Below are positions 8,920 to 18,403 of a stretch of 64,000 nt of DNA, piece by piece. Where the stretch lies: positions 3,207,501-3,271,500 of the forward strand of contig NZ_JAWXYB010000018.1 of assembly GCF_033842475.1 (NCBI RefSeq). The letters run 5' to 3'. The stretch is from Acidiphilium acidophilum (GTDB taxonomy: Bacteria > Pseudomonadota > Alphaproteobacteria > Acetobacterales > Acetobacteraceae). Numbering within the stretch: position 1 is the stretch's first letter; each line of letters starts with the position of its first letter. Position numbers and translations under genes: made by a program. Below the pieces are notes generated by a model. The model had not been told where the DNA came from. It saw nothing but the letters and a program-made list of their open reading frames with translations, and searched no databases.

Positions 8920-8957
8920 ACCGGTCCGGACCGGCCACGTTTTCCGATGGGAGCAGA

Positions 8958-9716
8958 ATGACCCGAGACGAACCAGCCCCGCACCCGTGCGTGATCGCCA
9001 CGATCGGCCTGCATGGCAGCGGCTCGACCTGGGCGTTCAATGTCGCGCGGGAGCTGGCGGGGCGCGCGGGCGGCGGGGCGCCGGTGAGCGGGTATGCCGA
9101 TGCGTTGGGCGAACTGCCGCCGGGTGCGGAGGATGCGACGGTGTGGCGCGTGCTGAAATCGCATCATGGCAGTGCCGGGATGGATAGGTGGCTGGAGGAC
9201 GTGGGGGCGCGGTATCTGCTGACGTTGCGCGATCCGCGCGATGCGGCGCTTTCGATGCGGGGGCGGTTCGGGATCGGGCTTGGGGATGCCGTGCGGATTG
9301 TGTTCAACGATTGCCGGCGGCTGCACGGGGTGATGGCGCGCCGGGAGCATTTCCTGCTGCGGTATGAGAGCGGATTTTTTCGGGATGCCGGAACGGTCGC
9401 GGCGGTGGCGGCGTGGCTGGGGGTGGATGCGGCGGAGTGGGAGGCGATTGCGCTGCGTTATACCCCCGAGGCGACGCGGGCGTTTGCGGCGGGGATTGCC
9501 GCGCTGCCGGCGGACCGGATCGGCGATCGGGGGGCGGGCGGCGGCAGGTTCGACCGGTTGACGAATATCCACGACGTTCATATCGGCGATATGCGCAGGG
9601 GCAAATGGCGCGATCTGCCGGAGGGTGTTCAGGCCGAAATGACCGGGATTTTCAGGGAGTATCTGGAGGTGTTCGGGTATGGTGCGGGTGAGGCACCGTC
9701 AATCGGAAGTCGCTGA
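8958..9716 (+). CDS. Sulfotransferase-like protein
   Basis: 252-residue protein with the two hallmarks of PAPS-dependent sulfotransferases: a P-loop-like 5'-phosphosulfate loop near the N-terminus (GLHGSGSTWAFNVA) and a 3'-phosphate block (LLTLRDPRDAALSMRGRFG). The closing segment GKWRDLPEGVQAEMTGIFREY resembles the C-terminal GxWR-type block of the family. The acceptor is unknown: glycans, lipids and small molecules are all possible. The start at 8958 is chosen because the longer frame runs back through the upstream lipoprotein. Its 3' end overlaps the convergent gene at 9699 by 18 nt. Confidence 0.72.
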   Translation: MTRDEPAPHPCVIATIGLHGSGSTWAFNVARELAGRAGGGAPVSGYADALGELPPGAEDATVWRVLKSHHGSAGMDRWLEDVGARYLLTLRDPRDAALSMRGRFGIGLGDAVRIVFNDCRRLHGVMARREHFLLRYESGFFRDAGTVAAVAAWLGVDAAEWEAIALRYTPEATRAFAAGIAALPADRIGDRGAGGGRFDRLTNIHDVHIGDMRRGKWRDLPEGVQAEMTGIFREYLEVFGYGAGEAPSIGSR

Positions 9717-9998
9717 TTTTTTCGCCGCTCGCGCTCTCGGTTTCGGTGCTTTTTTCGTCTCGTCGTCCATGGACGTGGCCATTTCGAGCCCGGGGATGTG
9801 GGCGGATTCGGTGACGGTGGGCGGTGCGCCTTCGGGGGAGGTATCCTCGGCGGCTTGCGGTGTGGAGGCCGCCGAGCGCTTTTTGTGGACCCAGAACGAG
9901 GCCCCGTATTCCATCGCCTCGATCTCGTTGAAGGCGCGGTACATGAAATAGAGCGGGAAAATGAGCATCGCCGCCGCCAGGCCGATCTGTTTTTTCAA
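9699..9998 (-). CDS. Small single-span membrane protein with basic tail
   Basis: The frame is open to 10358, but the upstream part covers the tRNA. A TTG at 9998 with GGAGA about 7 nt upstream gives a 99-residue protein beginning MKKQIGLAAAMLIFPLYFMY, a short N-terminal membrane anchor, then a cytoplasmic region ending in a Lys/Ala/Arg-rich tail (KKAPKPRARAAKKSATSD). No family recognised. It converges on the sulfotransferase gene and its upstream region abuts tRNA-Asn. Confidence 0.55.
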   Translation of the reverse strand: MKKQIGLAAAMLIFPLYFMYRAFNEIEAMEYGASFWVHKKRSAASTPQAAEDTSPEGAPPTVTESAHIPGLEMATSMDDETKKAPKPRARAAKKSATSD

Positions 9999-10160
9999 CG
10001 TACAGTCTCCGTGTGGTCCGGGGTGACGGGTGGGACAGAGATGTTGCCTTGGGGCGGTCATATCAAGACAATGTTTCGGGGATGCCCATGCCGGACATGC
10101 CGCCGGGCGGTGGCGGCTGTTGCCAAGGGCGGCTTGCTTGGGTATGACGCCGCTCACGGT

Positions 10161-10236
10161 TCCCGGATAGCTCAGTTGGTAGAGCAAGCGGCTGTTAACC
10201 GCTTTGTCGCAGGTTCGAGTCCTGCTCCGGGAGCCA
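10161..10236 (+). tRNA. tRNA-Asn (anticodon GTT)
   Basis: The acceptor arms TCCCGGA (10161-10167) and TCCGGGA (10226-10232) pair perfectly, followed by discriminator G and an encoded CCA. The D-loop contains AGCTCAGTTGGTAGAGC, the anticodon stem AGCGG/CCGCT encloses loop CTGTTAA with GTT in the anticodon position, and the T-arm carries GGTTCGAGTCC. All standard features are present. Confidence 0.97.
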
Positions 10237-10245
10237 GTTTTCCCC

Positions 10246-10263
10246 GCCCCGTTCGGGGCATTT
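10246..10263 (+). terminator. Probable terminator after tRNA-Asn
   Basis: GCCCC-GTTC-GGGGC forms a compact stem-loop beginning 10 nt after the tRNA and is followed by ATTT. The T-run is short, so termination may be inefficient, but position and stem strength fit. Confidence 0.5.
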
Positions 10264-10386
10264 CCAGAATGGTCGAGATGGTTTGAACCGCCGGTTGCGC
10301 TGAGGCGCCGCTTTGGGCTGGTCATTGCGGATTCGTGGTGTAGGGTGGCACCGATCATCCGGGATCAGGACAATAAGGGGAGTCGA

Positions 10387-11541
10387 ATGATGAGACGGAT
10401 CACCATCGGGGCGGGTGCGGGTTTTGGCGTGGCGCTCGGGTTGCTGGGCGCGACCGGGGTGGCGCGGGCGGCGCCGCCGATCAGGATCGGGGTGCAGGCG
10501 CCGATCACCGGGACCTATGCCGATGAGGGTCAGGGGATCGAGCGGGCGGTGAAGCTGCTGGCGGCGGAGCAGAATGCCAAAGGTGGGCTGCTGGGGCGCA
10601 AGATCGAGGTGAAGGTCTGCGATGACCAGGGCGAGGCGGCGCAGGCGGCGATTTGTGCGCGGCAGCTGGTGAACGATCATGTGATCGCGGTGATCGGCTC
10701 GTATACCTCGGGCGCGGCGCTGGCGGCGCAGCCGATTTATGCGCGGGCGGATGTGATCCAGACCTCGGACGGCACCAGCAACGAATTGCTCAAGCACGGC
10801 TACAGGACCTGGTTCGGCAATGCCGCGCCGAATTCGGCGGAGGCGAAGTTCACCGCGCATTATCTGGTCGATGTGCGGCATTTCGGGAAGATCGCGGTGC
10901 TGACCGATCATTCGAGTTTCGCGACCGGGCTGGCGGATGCCGTGGTCGCGGACGTCAAGGCCGATCATGGCGATGTCATCGATAAATCCTTCATCAATGC
11001 GGGATCGCAGAATTTTTCGCCGGTGCTGACCAAGCTGAAGGCGATGCACCCGGATGTGCTGTATTTTTCGGGGTATTATTCCGATGGCGGGCTGATCCGC
11101 GCGCAGATGGTGCAGCTCGGGATGAAGGCGGCGTTCGTGGGCGGGGATGCCAACCAGAATGTCGCGTTCGCCAAGATCGCGGGGCCGGCGGCGGCGGGAT
11201 CGGTGATCATCAATGTGCCGGCACCGGCGGATCTGCCCTATCCGGTCGCGAAGACGTTCGTGGCGGCGTACAAGGCGAAATACGGCGCGCTGCCGCCTTC
11301 GGTGTTCACCCTGACCAATGCGGACGGGATGCGCGCGGTGATGCAGGCGATTGCCGCGACCAAATCGGTCAAGCCCGCGAAGCTCGAAGCCTATCTGCAC
11401 GGAATGAAGTCGTTTCAGGGGCTGACCGGGACCTTCGCGTGGAATGCCAAGGGTGAACGCACCGGCAGCCCGTTCGTGGCGTTCGAGGTGCAGAAGGACG
11501 GGAGCTACCGGATTTTGTATCCCGCGCCGACCGCCGGCTGA
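10387..11541 (+). CDS. Branched-chain amino acid ABC transporter substrate-binding protein
   Basis: 384-residue periplasmic type I binding protein. It has a Sec signal (GFGVALGLLGATGVARAA) and the Liv-family opening IRIGVQAPITGTYADEGQGI, with GGLLGRKIEVKVCDDQ in the usual place. The open frame runs back through the tRNA, so the ATG at 10387 or the adjacent one at 10390 is the start; AGGGGAG at 10375-10381 is better spaced for the second. First gene of a five-gene Liv operon that continues with LivH 12 nt downstream. The sequence resembles LivJ/LivK more closely than the binding protein at 3624 does. Confidence 0.93.
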   Translation: MMRRITIGAGAGFGVALGLLGATGVARAAPPIRIGVQAPITGTYADEGQGIERAVKLLAAEQNAKGGLLGRKIEVKVCDDQGEAAQAAICARQLVNDHVIAVIGSYTSGAALAAQPIYARADVIQTSDGTSNELLKHGYRTWFGNAAPNSAEAKFTAHYLVDVRHFGKIAVLTDHSSFATGLADAVVADVKADHGDVIDKSFINAGSQNFSPVLTKLKAMHPDVLYFSGYYSDGGLIRAQMVQLGMKAAFVGGDANQNVAFAKIAGPAAAGSVIINVPAPADLPYPVAKTFVAAYKAKYGALPPSVFTLTNADGMRAVMQAIAATKSVKPAKLEAYLHGMKSFQGLTGTFAWNAKGERTGSPFVAFEVQKDGSYRILYPAPTAG

Positions 11542-11553
11542 GCGCGGCACACC

Positions 11554-12456
11554 ATGGGCACGTTCATCCAGCAGGTCGTCAACGGGCTGACGGTGGGCGG
11601 GATCTATGCGCTGATCGCGCTCGGGTACACCATGGTTTACGGGGTGATGCGGCTGATCAACTTCGCCCATGGCGATCTGTGCATTCTGGGCGCGTTCGTG
11701 GGGTTGAGCCTGCTGACCGGCGCGGCGGGGAGCGGGCATACGGGTGCGGCGCTGCTGCTGCTGGCGTTCGTGGTGTCGATCATCGCGATCGCGGTGGCGG
11801 GGGTGGTGCTGGAGCGGATCGCCTACCGGCCATTGCGCAAGGCGGACCGACTGGCGGCGGTGGTTTCGGCGCTCGGCGCGTCGCTGATGATCGAGAACGG
11901 GATCATGCTGGTGTGGGGGCCGCAGGTGCATGTGTTTCCGGCGGGGCTGCTGCCGGCGACGACCTGGCATTTCGCGGGGGCGACCATCAGTTTCGTGCAG
12001 GTGATGATCATTCTCGCCTCGCTGGTGCTGATGGCGGCGCTGTATGCGTTCGTGAACCATACCAGGTTCGGCACCGCGATCCGGGCGGCGGCGATCGATC
12101 AGGATGCGGCGCGGCTGATGGGGATCAACGTCAACCGGGTGATCACCAGCGTGTTCATCATCGGGCCGGGGCTCGGGGCGATCGGCGGGTTGTTCATCGG
12201 GATCTATTACCGTGAGGCGTATTTCACCATGGGGTGGACCTATGGGCTGTATGCGTTCATCGCGGCGATTCTGGGCGGGATCGGGAATATTCCGGGGGCG
12301 ATGCTCGGCGGGGTGCTGCTCGGATTGTTCAATGCGTTCGCCGCCGGGTATGTTTCGAGCTCGTGGCAGGATGCGATCACGTTCGGGCTGCTGATCGCGA
12401 TTCTGCTGGTGCGGCCGAGCGGGTTGCTCGGTGAGCGCGTGGCGGAGAAGGTCTGA
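11554..12456 (+). CDS. livH: Branched-chain amino acid ABC transporter permease LivH
   Basis: 300-residue inner-membrane permease. It opens with the hallmark FIQQVVNGLTVGGIYALIAL, then YGVMRLINFAHGDLCILGAF, and ends LVRPSGLLGERVAEKV. Other landmarks are the RAAAIDQDAARLMGINVNRV loop and GGIGNIPGAMLGG. It shares its last base with the livM start (TGATG arrangement), so the two are coupled. Confidence 0.96.
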   Translation: MGTFIQQVVNGLTVGGIYALIALGYTMVYGVMRLINFAHGDLCILGAFVGLSLLTGAAGSGHTGAALLLLAFVVSIIAIAVAGVVLERIAYRPLRKADRLAAVVSALGASLMIENGIMLVWGPQVHVFPAGLLPATTWHFAGATISFVQVMIILASLVLMAALYAFVNHTRFGTAIRAAAIDQDAARLMGINVNRVITSVFIIGPGLGAIGGLFIGIYYREAYFTMGWTYGLYAFIAAILGGIGNIPGAMLGGVLLGLFNAFAAGYVSSSWQDAITFGLLIAILLVRPSGLLGERVAEKV

Positions 12457-13397
12457 TGCGCGGGGCGCGGCTGGGCGGTGCCACCGGAGCGGTCGCGGGG
12501 CCGGTGATATGGGCGGCGGGGCTGGCGCTGCCGTTCGCGCTCGACAGTTCGTGGGTGTCGATCGCGGCGTTTTTCGCGATCTATGCGATCACCGCACTTT
12601 CCGAGGACGTGATCCTGGGGCGGGCAGGCATGTTCGATATGGGACATGCGGTGTATTTCGGGATCGGCGCCTATGTGACGGCGATTTTGAACACGACGCT
12701 GAACGTGCCGATCTTGCTGACCTTGCCGCTTGCGATGCTGCTCGCTGCCGCCGCCGGGGCGCTGCTGTCGGCCCCGCTGATCCGGCTGCGGGGGGATTAT
12801 CTGCTGGTCGCGACGATCGGGTTCAATGCGATTTTCGTCCTCGCGATGCAGAACGATCCGGGCGGGATCACCGGCGGGTCGGACGGGATCACCGGGATCG
12901 GGGTGCCCTCTCTGTTCGGGCTGCAACTGGAGAGCCAGAGCGCGATGTTCTGGCTCGACTGGGTGGTGCTCGGCGCGGTGCTGCTGGTGATGCGCAACCT
13001 CGATCGCTGCGAGTTCGGGCGGGCGCTGCGGTATCTCAAGCAGGATGAACTCGCGGCGGGGACGCTGGGGGTCGATGCGCGGGCGGTGAAAACGCTGGCC
13101 TTCGCGCTGGGGGCGGCGCTGGCCGGGCTGGCGGGGACGCTGTTCGCGGTGCAGCTTTCGACGGTCAGCCCGTCATCCTTCGTGTTCACCGAATCGGTGA
13201 CGTTGTTCGCCATCGTGATCGTGGGCGGTCAGGGCTCGATCCCCGGCGTGCTGCTCGGCACCGCGCTGATGTTCGTGGTGCCGCAGATTTTCCGGGGGCT
13301 CGCGGAATACCGGTATTTCGTGTTCGGGATCGCGATGGTGGCGGTGATGGTGCTGCGTCCGCAGGGGCTGCTGCCGCGCCGGCGGGCGGTGACGTGA
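12456..13397 (+). CDS. livM: Branched-chain amino acid ABC transporter permease LivM
   Basis: 313-residue permease with about eight to ten membrane segments. The GRAGMFDMGHAVYFGIGAY segment, the LRYLKQDELAAGTLGVD loop, GTLFAVQLSTVSPSSF and the terminal VLRPQGLLPRR are LivM landmarks. It forms the transmembrane channel with LivH. The last codons overlap the GTG start of livG by 4 nt. Confidence 0.95.
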   Translation: MRGARLGGATGAVAGPVIWAAGLALPFALDSSWVSIAAFFAIYAITALSEDVILGRAGMFDMGHAVYFGIGAYVTAILNTTLNVPILLTLPLAMLLAAAAGALLSAPLIRLRGDYLLVATIGFNAIFVLAMQNDPGGITGGSDGITGIGVPSLFGLQLESQSAMFWLDWVVLGAVLLVMRNLDRCEFGRALRYLKQDELAAGTLGVDARAVKTLAFALGAALAGLAGTLFAVQLSTVSPSSFVFTESVTLFAIVIVGGQGSIPGVLLGTALMFVVPQIFRGLAEYRYFVFGIAMVAVMVLRPQGLLPRRRAVT

Positions 13398-14172
13398 GCG
13401 CGCTGCTCGAACTTCAGGGCGTCGGGATCAGTTTCGGCGGGTTGCGCGCGGTGGATGATTTGAGTTTCAGCGTGACGGAAGGCCAGATCGTCGGGTTGAT
13501 CGGGCCGAACGGGGCGGGCAAGACCACCGTGTTCAACATGATCACGGGGGTGTACCGCCCGAAAACCGGGCGGGTGCTGTGGCAGGGTCGCGAGATTACC
13601 GGGGCGAAGCCGGCGCGGATCGCGCGGCTCGGGCTGCGGCGGACGTTTCAGACGATCCGGCTGTTCGCGGAGATGAGCGTGTTCGAGAATGTCCAGGCCG
13701 GGTGTCATCTCGCGGCGCGGCAGCATTGGTGGGAGGGGTTGCTCGGCCTGCCGGGGCAGCGGCGCGAGGAGGCCGAACTTGCGGCACGCACCCATGAGAT
13801 TCTGCGGCGGCTCGATCTGGATGGGGTGGCGGATGCGCCGGCGACCTCCCTTCCCTATGGCGTGCAGCGGCGGGTGGAACTGGCGCGGACGCTGGCGGGG
13901 CAGCCGAAGCTGATCATTCTCGATGAGCCGGCGGCGGGGTTGAACGATGCCGAATCGGCGGCGCTGAACGAGACGATTTTCATGATCCGCGAGACCGGCG
14001 TGACGATATTGCTGGTCGAGCACGACATGAACGTGGTGATGCGGGTGAGCGATCATGTCGTGGTGATCAATTTCGGGCGGAAGATCGCGGAGGGCGATGC
14101 CGCGACGGTTCGCGCCGATCCCGCGGTGATCGAGGCCTATCTCGGGCGCGAGGATGCGGAGGAGGTGGCCGC

Positions 14173-14176
<4 letters not shown>
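13394..14176 (+). CDS. livG: Branched-chain amino acid ABC transporter ATPase LivG
   Basis: 260-residue ATPase with Walker A GPNGAGKTT, the LivG-specific RRTFQTIRLFAEMSVFENVQ segment, signature SLPYGVQRRVELARTLA, Walker B LIILDEPAAGLN and a VEHDMN switch region. Start is GTG at 13394 overlapping livM (GTGA). All motifs are canonical, in contrast with the divergent LivG at 1050. Confidence 0.96.
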
Positions 14177-14891
<715 letters not shown>

Positions 14892-14895
<4 letters not shown>

Positions 14896-15554
14896 GGACG
14901 CCTGCGATGCGGCTGCGCCGGGCGCTGGGGGTGCCCGTGCTCGGGATGATGGTGGTGGGGATCGGGGCGATTGTGGTCTCGATCGCTTATGTCGATCGTC
15001 CGGTGGCGCGGTTCATGGCGATGCATATTCATGACCGGTGGCCGTTCATCGCGATGGCGGCGATCGGGAATCTGCCCTCGCCGCTCGCGACGTTCTGGCT
15101 CGCGGTGATGGCGGTGATGGTGGCGCTGGGGGTGCGGCCCGGGGAGCGGGCATGGCGGTTGATGCTGGTGGCGCTTGCGACCGTGGTCGCGATCATGATC
15201 AAGGACCAGCTCAAATTCGATTTCGGGCGGGTTTGGCCGCTCTCGCATCCGTTTCCGGGGATCGTGGATCATCCGTCGTTCATCAATGATCATGTGTTCG
15301 GGTTTTTCCCGTTTCATGGCGGCAGCAGCTACGGCTCGTTTCCCTCGGGCCATACCACCGCGATCACGGCGCCGATGGCGACGCTGTGGGTGCTGGCGCC
15401 GCGTTACCGGGTGGTGTGGGCCGGGTTGATCGTGATCGTGGTGACCGGGTTGATCGGGGCGGATCTGCACTTCGTGTCGGATACGATCGCGGGTTTCGGG
15501 CTCGGCGTTGCGGTGGCGGCGGGGACGCTGGTGCTGGGGCGGCGGGAGGGTTGA
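14892..15554 (+). CDS. PAP2-superfamily membrane phosphatase
   Basis: 220-residue polytopic membrane protein. The three PAP2 signature regions are visible: KDQLKFDFGRVWP (motif 1, Lys and Arg-x-x-Pro kept with altered spacing), SFPSGHTTAIT (motif 2, catalytic-site Ser-Gly-His) and DLHFVSDTIAGFGLG (motif 3, His and Asp). The family dephosphorylates lipid phosphates such as phosphatidate or undecaprenyl diphosphate. The ATGA overlap with livF makes it the last gene of the Liv operon, although no functional link with amino acid uptake is obvious. It converges on the flavoprotein gene. Confidence 0.85.
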
Positions 15555-16751
15555 TCAGGCGTGTTGACCGGCGCACCAGCCGCTTGCCCAGGCCCATTGG
15601 AAATTATAGCCGCCGAGCCAGCCGGTGACATCGACCGCCTCGCCGATGGCATAGAGGCCGGGGACCGCGCTGGCGGCCATGGTGCGCGAGGAGAGCCCGC
15701 GCGTGTCGATGCCGCCGGCGGTGACTTCGGCTTTCGCGTAACCTTCGGTGCCGGCGGGGGTCAGGGTCCAGGATTTCAGGGCTGATTCGAGGGCATCGAG
15801 GGTGTGATCCGGCAGTGTGCCGATCGGCTGGGCGGCGAGGTTCGCGGGGATGAAGGCATCGACCATGCGGGCGGGCATGAGGTCGGCCATGATGGTGCGG
15901 AGCGCGGCACGGGGACGGGCGCGCTTGCGCGGGCGCAGGGCGGGGTGGTCCGCGCGGTCCAGCAGGTCGAGCGTGATCGGTGCGGCCTCGTGCCAGGCGG
16001 TGGAGAGTTGCAGGATGGCCGGACCGGACAGGCCGCGATGGGTGAACAGCATCGCTTCGCGGAAGGCAGTGCCGCCGCAGCGCGCGAGGACGGGCTGGGC
16101 GACGCCGGCGAGGTTTTGGGTGCGGGCGAGATCGTTTGGTGCAAGGGTGAAAGGGACCAGCGCCGGGCGGGGCGGCACCACTGCGAGGCCGAAGCGGCGG
16201 GCGATGTCGTGGGCGAGGCCGGTCGCGCCGAGTTTGGGGATCGACAGGCCGCCGGTGGCGAGGATGAGGGAGTGGGCGATGACGGTTCCGGCATCGGTTT
16301 CGATGTGGAAGCGGTCCGGCCTCGCGACATCGGTGATGCGGCAGTCGAGGCGGAGTGTGACATGGGCGGCTGCGGCTTCGGCGAGCAGCATGGCGACGAT
16401 GGCGCGGGCCGAACCGTCGCAAAACAACTGGCCGAGGGTTTTTTCGTGCCACGCGATGTCGTGGCGTTCGATCAGGGCGATGAAATCGTGCGGGGTGTAA
16501 CGCGACAGGGCGGATTTCGCGAAATGGGGATTGGCGGAGAAGAACCGGTCGGCCGACGTTTCGAGATTGGTGAAGTTGCAGCGGCCACCGCCGGAGATCA
16601 GGATTTTTTTGCCGGGCTCGTCGGCGTGGTCGAGCACGAGGACCGAGCGCCCGCGCTGGCCGGCGGTGATTGCCGCCATCAGCCCGGCGGCACCGGCACC
16701 GAGAACGATGACATCGTGACTATGTGCGCGGGGCCCTACTCCTCGATCCAT
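15555..16751 (-). CDS. BaiN/HI0933-family FAD-dependent oxidoreductase
   Basis: 398-residue flavoprotein. A Rossmann dinucleotide fold begins at VIVLGAGAAGLMAAITAGQRG, followed by the family-diagnostic PGKKILISGGGRCNFTN. An ATGGLSIPKLGATG segment and a C-terminal GLYAIGEAVDVTGWLGGYNFQWAWASG complete the standard layout. The frame is open to 17042, but that part is antisense to the DUF2784 gene; the ATG at 16751 gives the usual family length. Members are annotated NAD(P)/FAD-dependent oxidoreductases; the physiological substrate of this branch is not established. Confidence 0.9.
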   Translation of the reverse strand: MDRGVGPRAHSHDVIVLGAGAAGLMAAITAGQRGRSVLVLDHADEPGKKILISGGGRCNFTNLETSADRFFSANPHFAKSALSRYTPHDFIALIERHDIAWHEKTLGQLFCDGSARAIVAMLLAEAAAAHVTLRLDCRITDVARPDRFHIETDAGTVIAHSLILATGGLSIPKLGATGLAHDIARRFGLAVVPPRPALVPFTLAPNDLARTQNLAGVAQPVLARCGGTAFREAMLFTHRGLSGPAILQLSTAWHEAAPITLDLLDRADHPALRPRKRARPRAALRTIMADLMPARMVDAFIPANLAAQPIGTLPDHTLDALESALKSWTLTPAGTEGYAKAEVTAGGIDTRGLSSRTMAASAVPGLYAIGEAVDVTGWLGGYNFQWAWASGWCAGQHA

Positions 16752-16764
16752 TCCGCAGGCATAC

Positions 16765-17175
16765 ATGATCGGCATGGAACATGTCAGGCTGGCCGAGGCG
16801 ATTTTGGCGTCGCATCTCGTGATCATCGCGTTCAACATCGCGGGGCTGATCGTGATCCCGCTGGGCGCGGCGCTGGGCTGGCGGATCGTGCGCGTGGCGT
16901 GGCTGCGGCTGCTGCATCTCGTTCTGCTGGCGATCGTGGCGGGGCAGGCACTGGCGGGGCGGGCCTGTATTCTGACGATCTGGCAGGATCGGCTGGAGGG
17001 CGGTGCGGCGCACCCGCCGCCAATGATCATGCATTTCATCAACGGGCTGATCTATTGGGATTTTCCGCTCTGGGTGTTCACGGTGATCTATGTCGCGGTG
17101 TTCGCCTATGTGGTGGCGCTGGTGTTTTTCGTGCCGTTCTGGGGGACGCATCGGGTGGCGCATAGAACGCCTTAA
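16765..17175 (+). CDS. DUF2784-like membrane protein
   Basis: 136-residue protein with about four hydrophobic helices (ASHLVIIAFNIAGLIVIPLG, LLHLVLLAIVAGQALAG and the C-terminal pair). The helix containing Cys-Ile-Leu and the trailing IYWDFPLWVFTVIY resemble DUF2784, a small inner-membrane family of unknown role. The ATG at 16774 is an alternative start. It is divergent from the flavoprotein gene with only about 13 nt between starts, so the two share a promoter region. Confidence 0.7.
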   Translation: MIGMEHVRLAEAILASHLVIIAFNIAGLIVIPLGAALGWRIVRVAWLRLLHLVLLAIVAGQALAGRACILTIWQDRLEGGAAHPPPMIMHFINGLIYWDFPLWVFTVIYVAVFAYVVALVFFVPFWGTHRVAHRTP

Positions 17176-17213
17176 TTTGTCGAGGGCGACATTAAGTTCT
17201 ACTAACTTCCGGT

Positions 17214-18143
17214 ATGAACATCACTTTGCGTCAATTGCGGGCGATTGCTGCACTGCATAAGCATGGCTCGGTCACCCGCGCGGCGGGCGAGCTGAACGTG
17301 TCGCCGCCTGCGGTGACCTTGCAGGTCAAGGCGCTGGAGGATCAGCTCGGGATCGTGCTGGTCGAGCGGTCGGCGGGGGGGATGGTGCTGACCCAGGGCG
17401 GGCTGGTGATTGCCGATGCCTCCAGCCGGATCGAGGCAGTGCTGCGGGAATCGGCGGCGACGCTGGCCGCGATCGCCGGGGCGGAGCGGGGCGAGATCCG
17501 GGTGGGGATCATCAGCACGGCGAAATATTATGCGCCACGCGCGCTGGCGGCGTTTGCCGAGGCGCATCCGGGGATCGATCTGCGGTTGATCGTGGGGAAC
17601 CGCGACGAGATCATCGACGGGTTGATGCATCATGTGGTGGATCTCGCGATCATGGGACGGCCACCGACCGAGATGAAGGTGAGTGCCGACGAGATCGGCG
17701 ATCATCCGCATGTGATGATTGCGCAGCCGGGGCATCGGCTCGCCGGGGTCCGCAATATCGATCCGTCGGAACTCAACCGCGAAACCATGCTGGTGCGCGA
17801 GGCGGGCAGCGGGACGCGGCGGTTGATGGAGTATTACTGTGCCGAGGCCAATATCACGCCGCGGATCGGCATGCAGATCGGCAGCAACGAGACGATCAAG
17901 CAATCGGTGATGGCGGGGCTCGGGGTGTCGTTCATTTCGGCGCATACGGTGGATGCCGAGGTGGCGGATGGCCGGCTGGTGCTGCTTGATATTCTGGGGC
18001 TGCCGGTGGTGCGGCAATGGTTCGTCGTGCATCTGGCCGAGCGGGCGATGATGCCGGCCTCGGAAGCGCTGCTGGTGTTTCTGCGCGACCACGGGGGCCG
18101 GTTTCTGCCCCATGCCGCGATGGAATCGTTGAACCGGCCGTGA
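17214..18143 (+). CDS. LysR-type regulator, CbbR-like
   Basis: 309-residue LysR-family transcription factor. The N-terminal winged HTH (LRQLRAIAALHKHGSVTRAA to ALEDQLGIVLVERSAGGMVL) is followed by a linker and a periplasmic-binding-like effector domain (EIRVGIISTAKYYAPRALAA). The effector domain resembles CbbR-type regulators of Calvin-cycle genes, but no cbb genes are in the window, so the target is unknown. LysR genes usually sit divergent from their target; here the upstream neighbour runs the same way. Confidence 0.85.
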   Translation: MNITLRQLRAIAALHKHGSVTRAAGELNVSPPAVTLQVKALEDQLGIVLVERSAGGMVLTQGGLVIADASSRIEAVLRESAATLAAIAGAERGEIRVGIISTAKYYAPRALAAFAEAHPGIDLRLIVGNRDEIIDGLMHHVVDLAIMGRPPTEMKVSADEIGDHPHVMIAQPGHRLAGVRNIDPSELNRETMLVREAGSGTRRLMEYYCAEANITPRIGMQIGSNETIKQSVMAGLGVSFISAHTVDAEVADGRLVLLDILGLPVVRQWFVVHLAERAMMPASEALLVFLRDHGGRFLPHAAMESLNRP

Positions 18144-18403
18144 TGTGAGCGGCAGAGATGGCGCAACGGTGGCGAATTATACATTCAATTTGCCGCCGGA
18201 ACGGGATCGAGCGACGATGACGGCTCGTATTGCGAAAAATCGTGGTTATATATTGGATGTTGCCTGACACGGCGAATAGGCCGGTCAGCAATGCGGCAGG
18301 ATTGTGGCGGGGGTGCCCAACCTTCGCCGCACCGGGTTTTAACTCTCGCCGTGGTTGGAAACACAGTCGAATATTGTTGATCCACTCACAGGAGTTGAAC
18401 GCG

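Noticed and set aside
10195..12060. 621-codon minus-strand open frame
   Set aside because: It is antisense to the binding protein and LivH genes and covers part of the tRNA; the His/Arg/Gln-rich sequence is a composition shadow.
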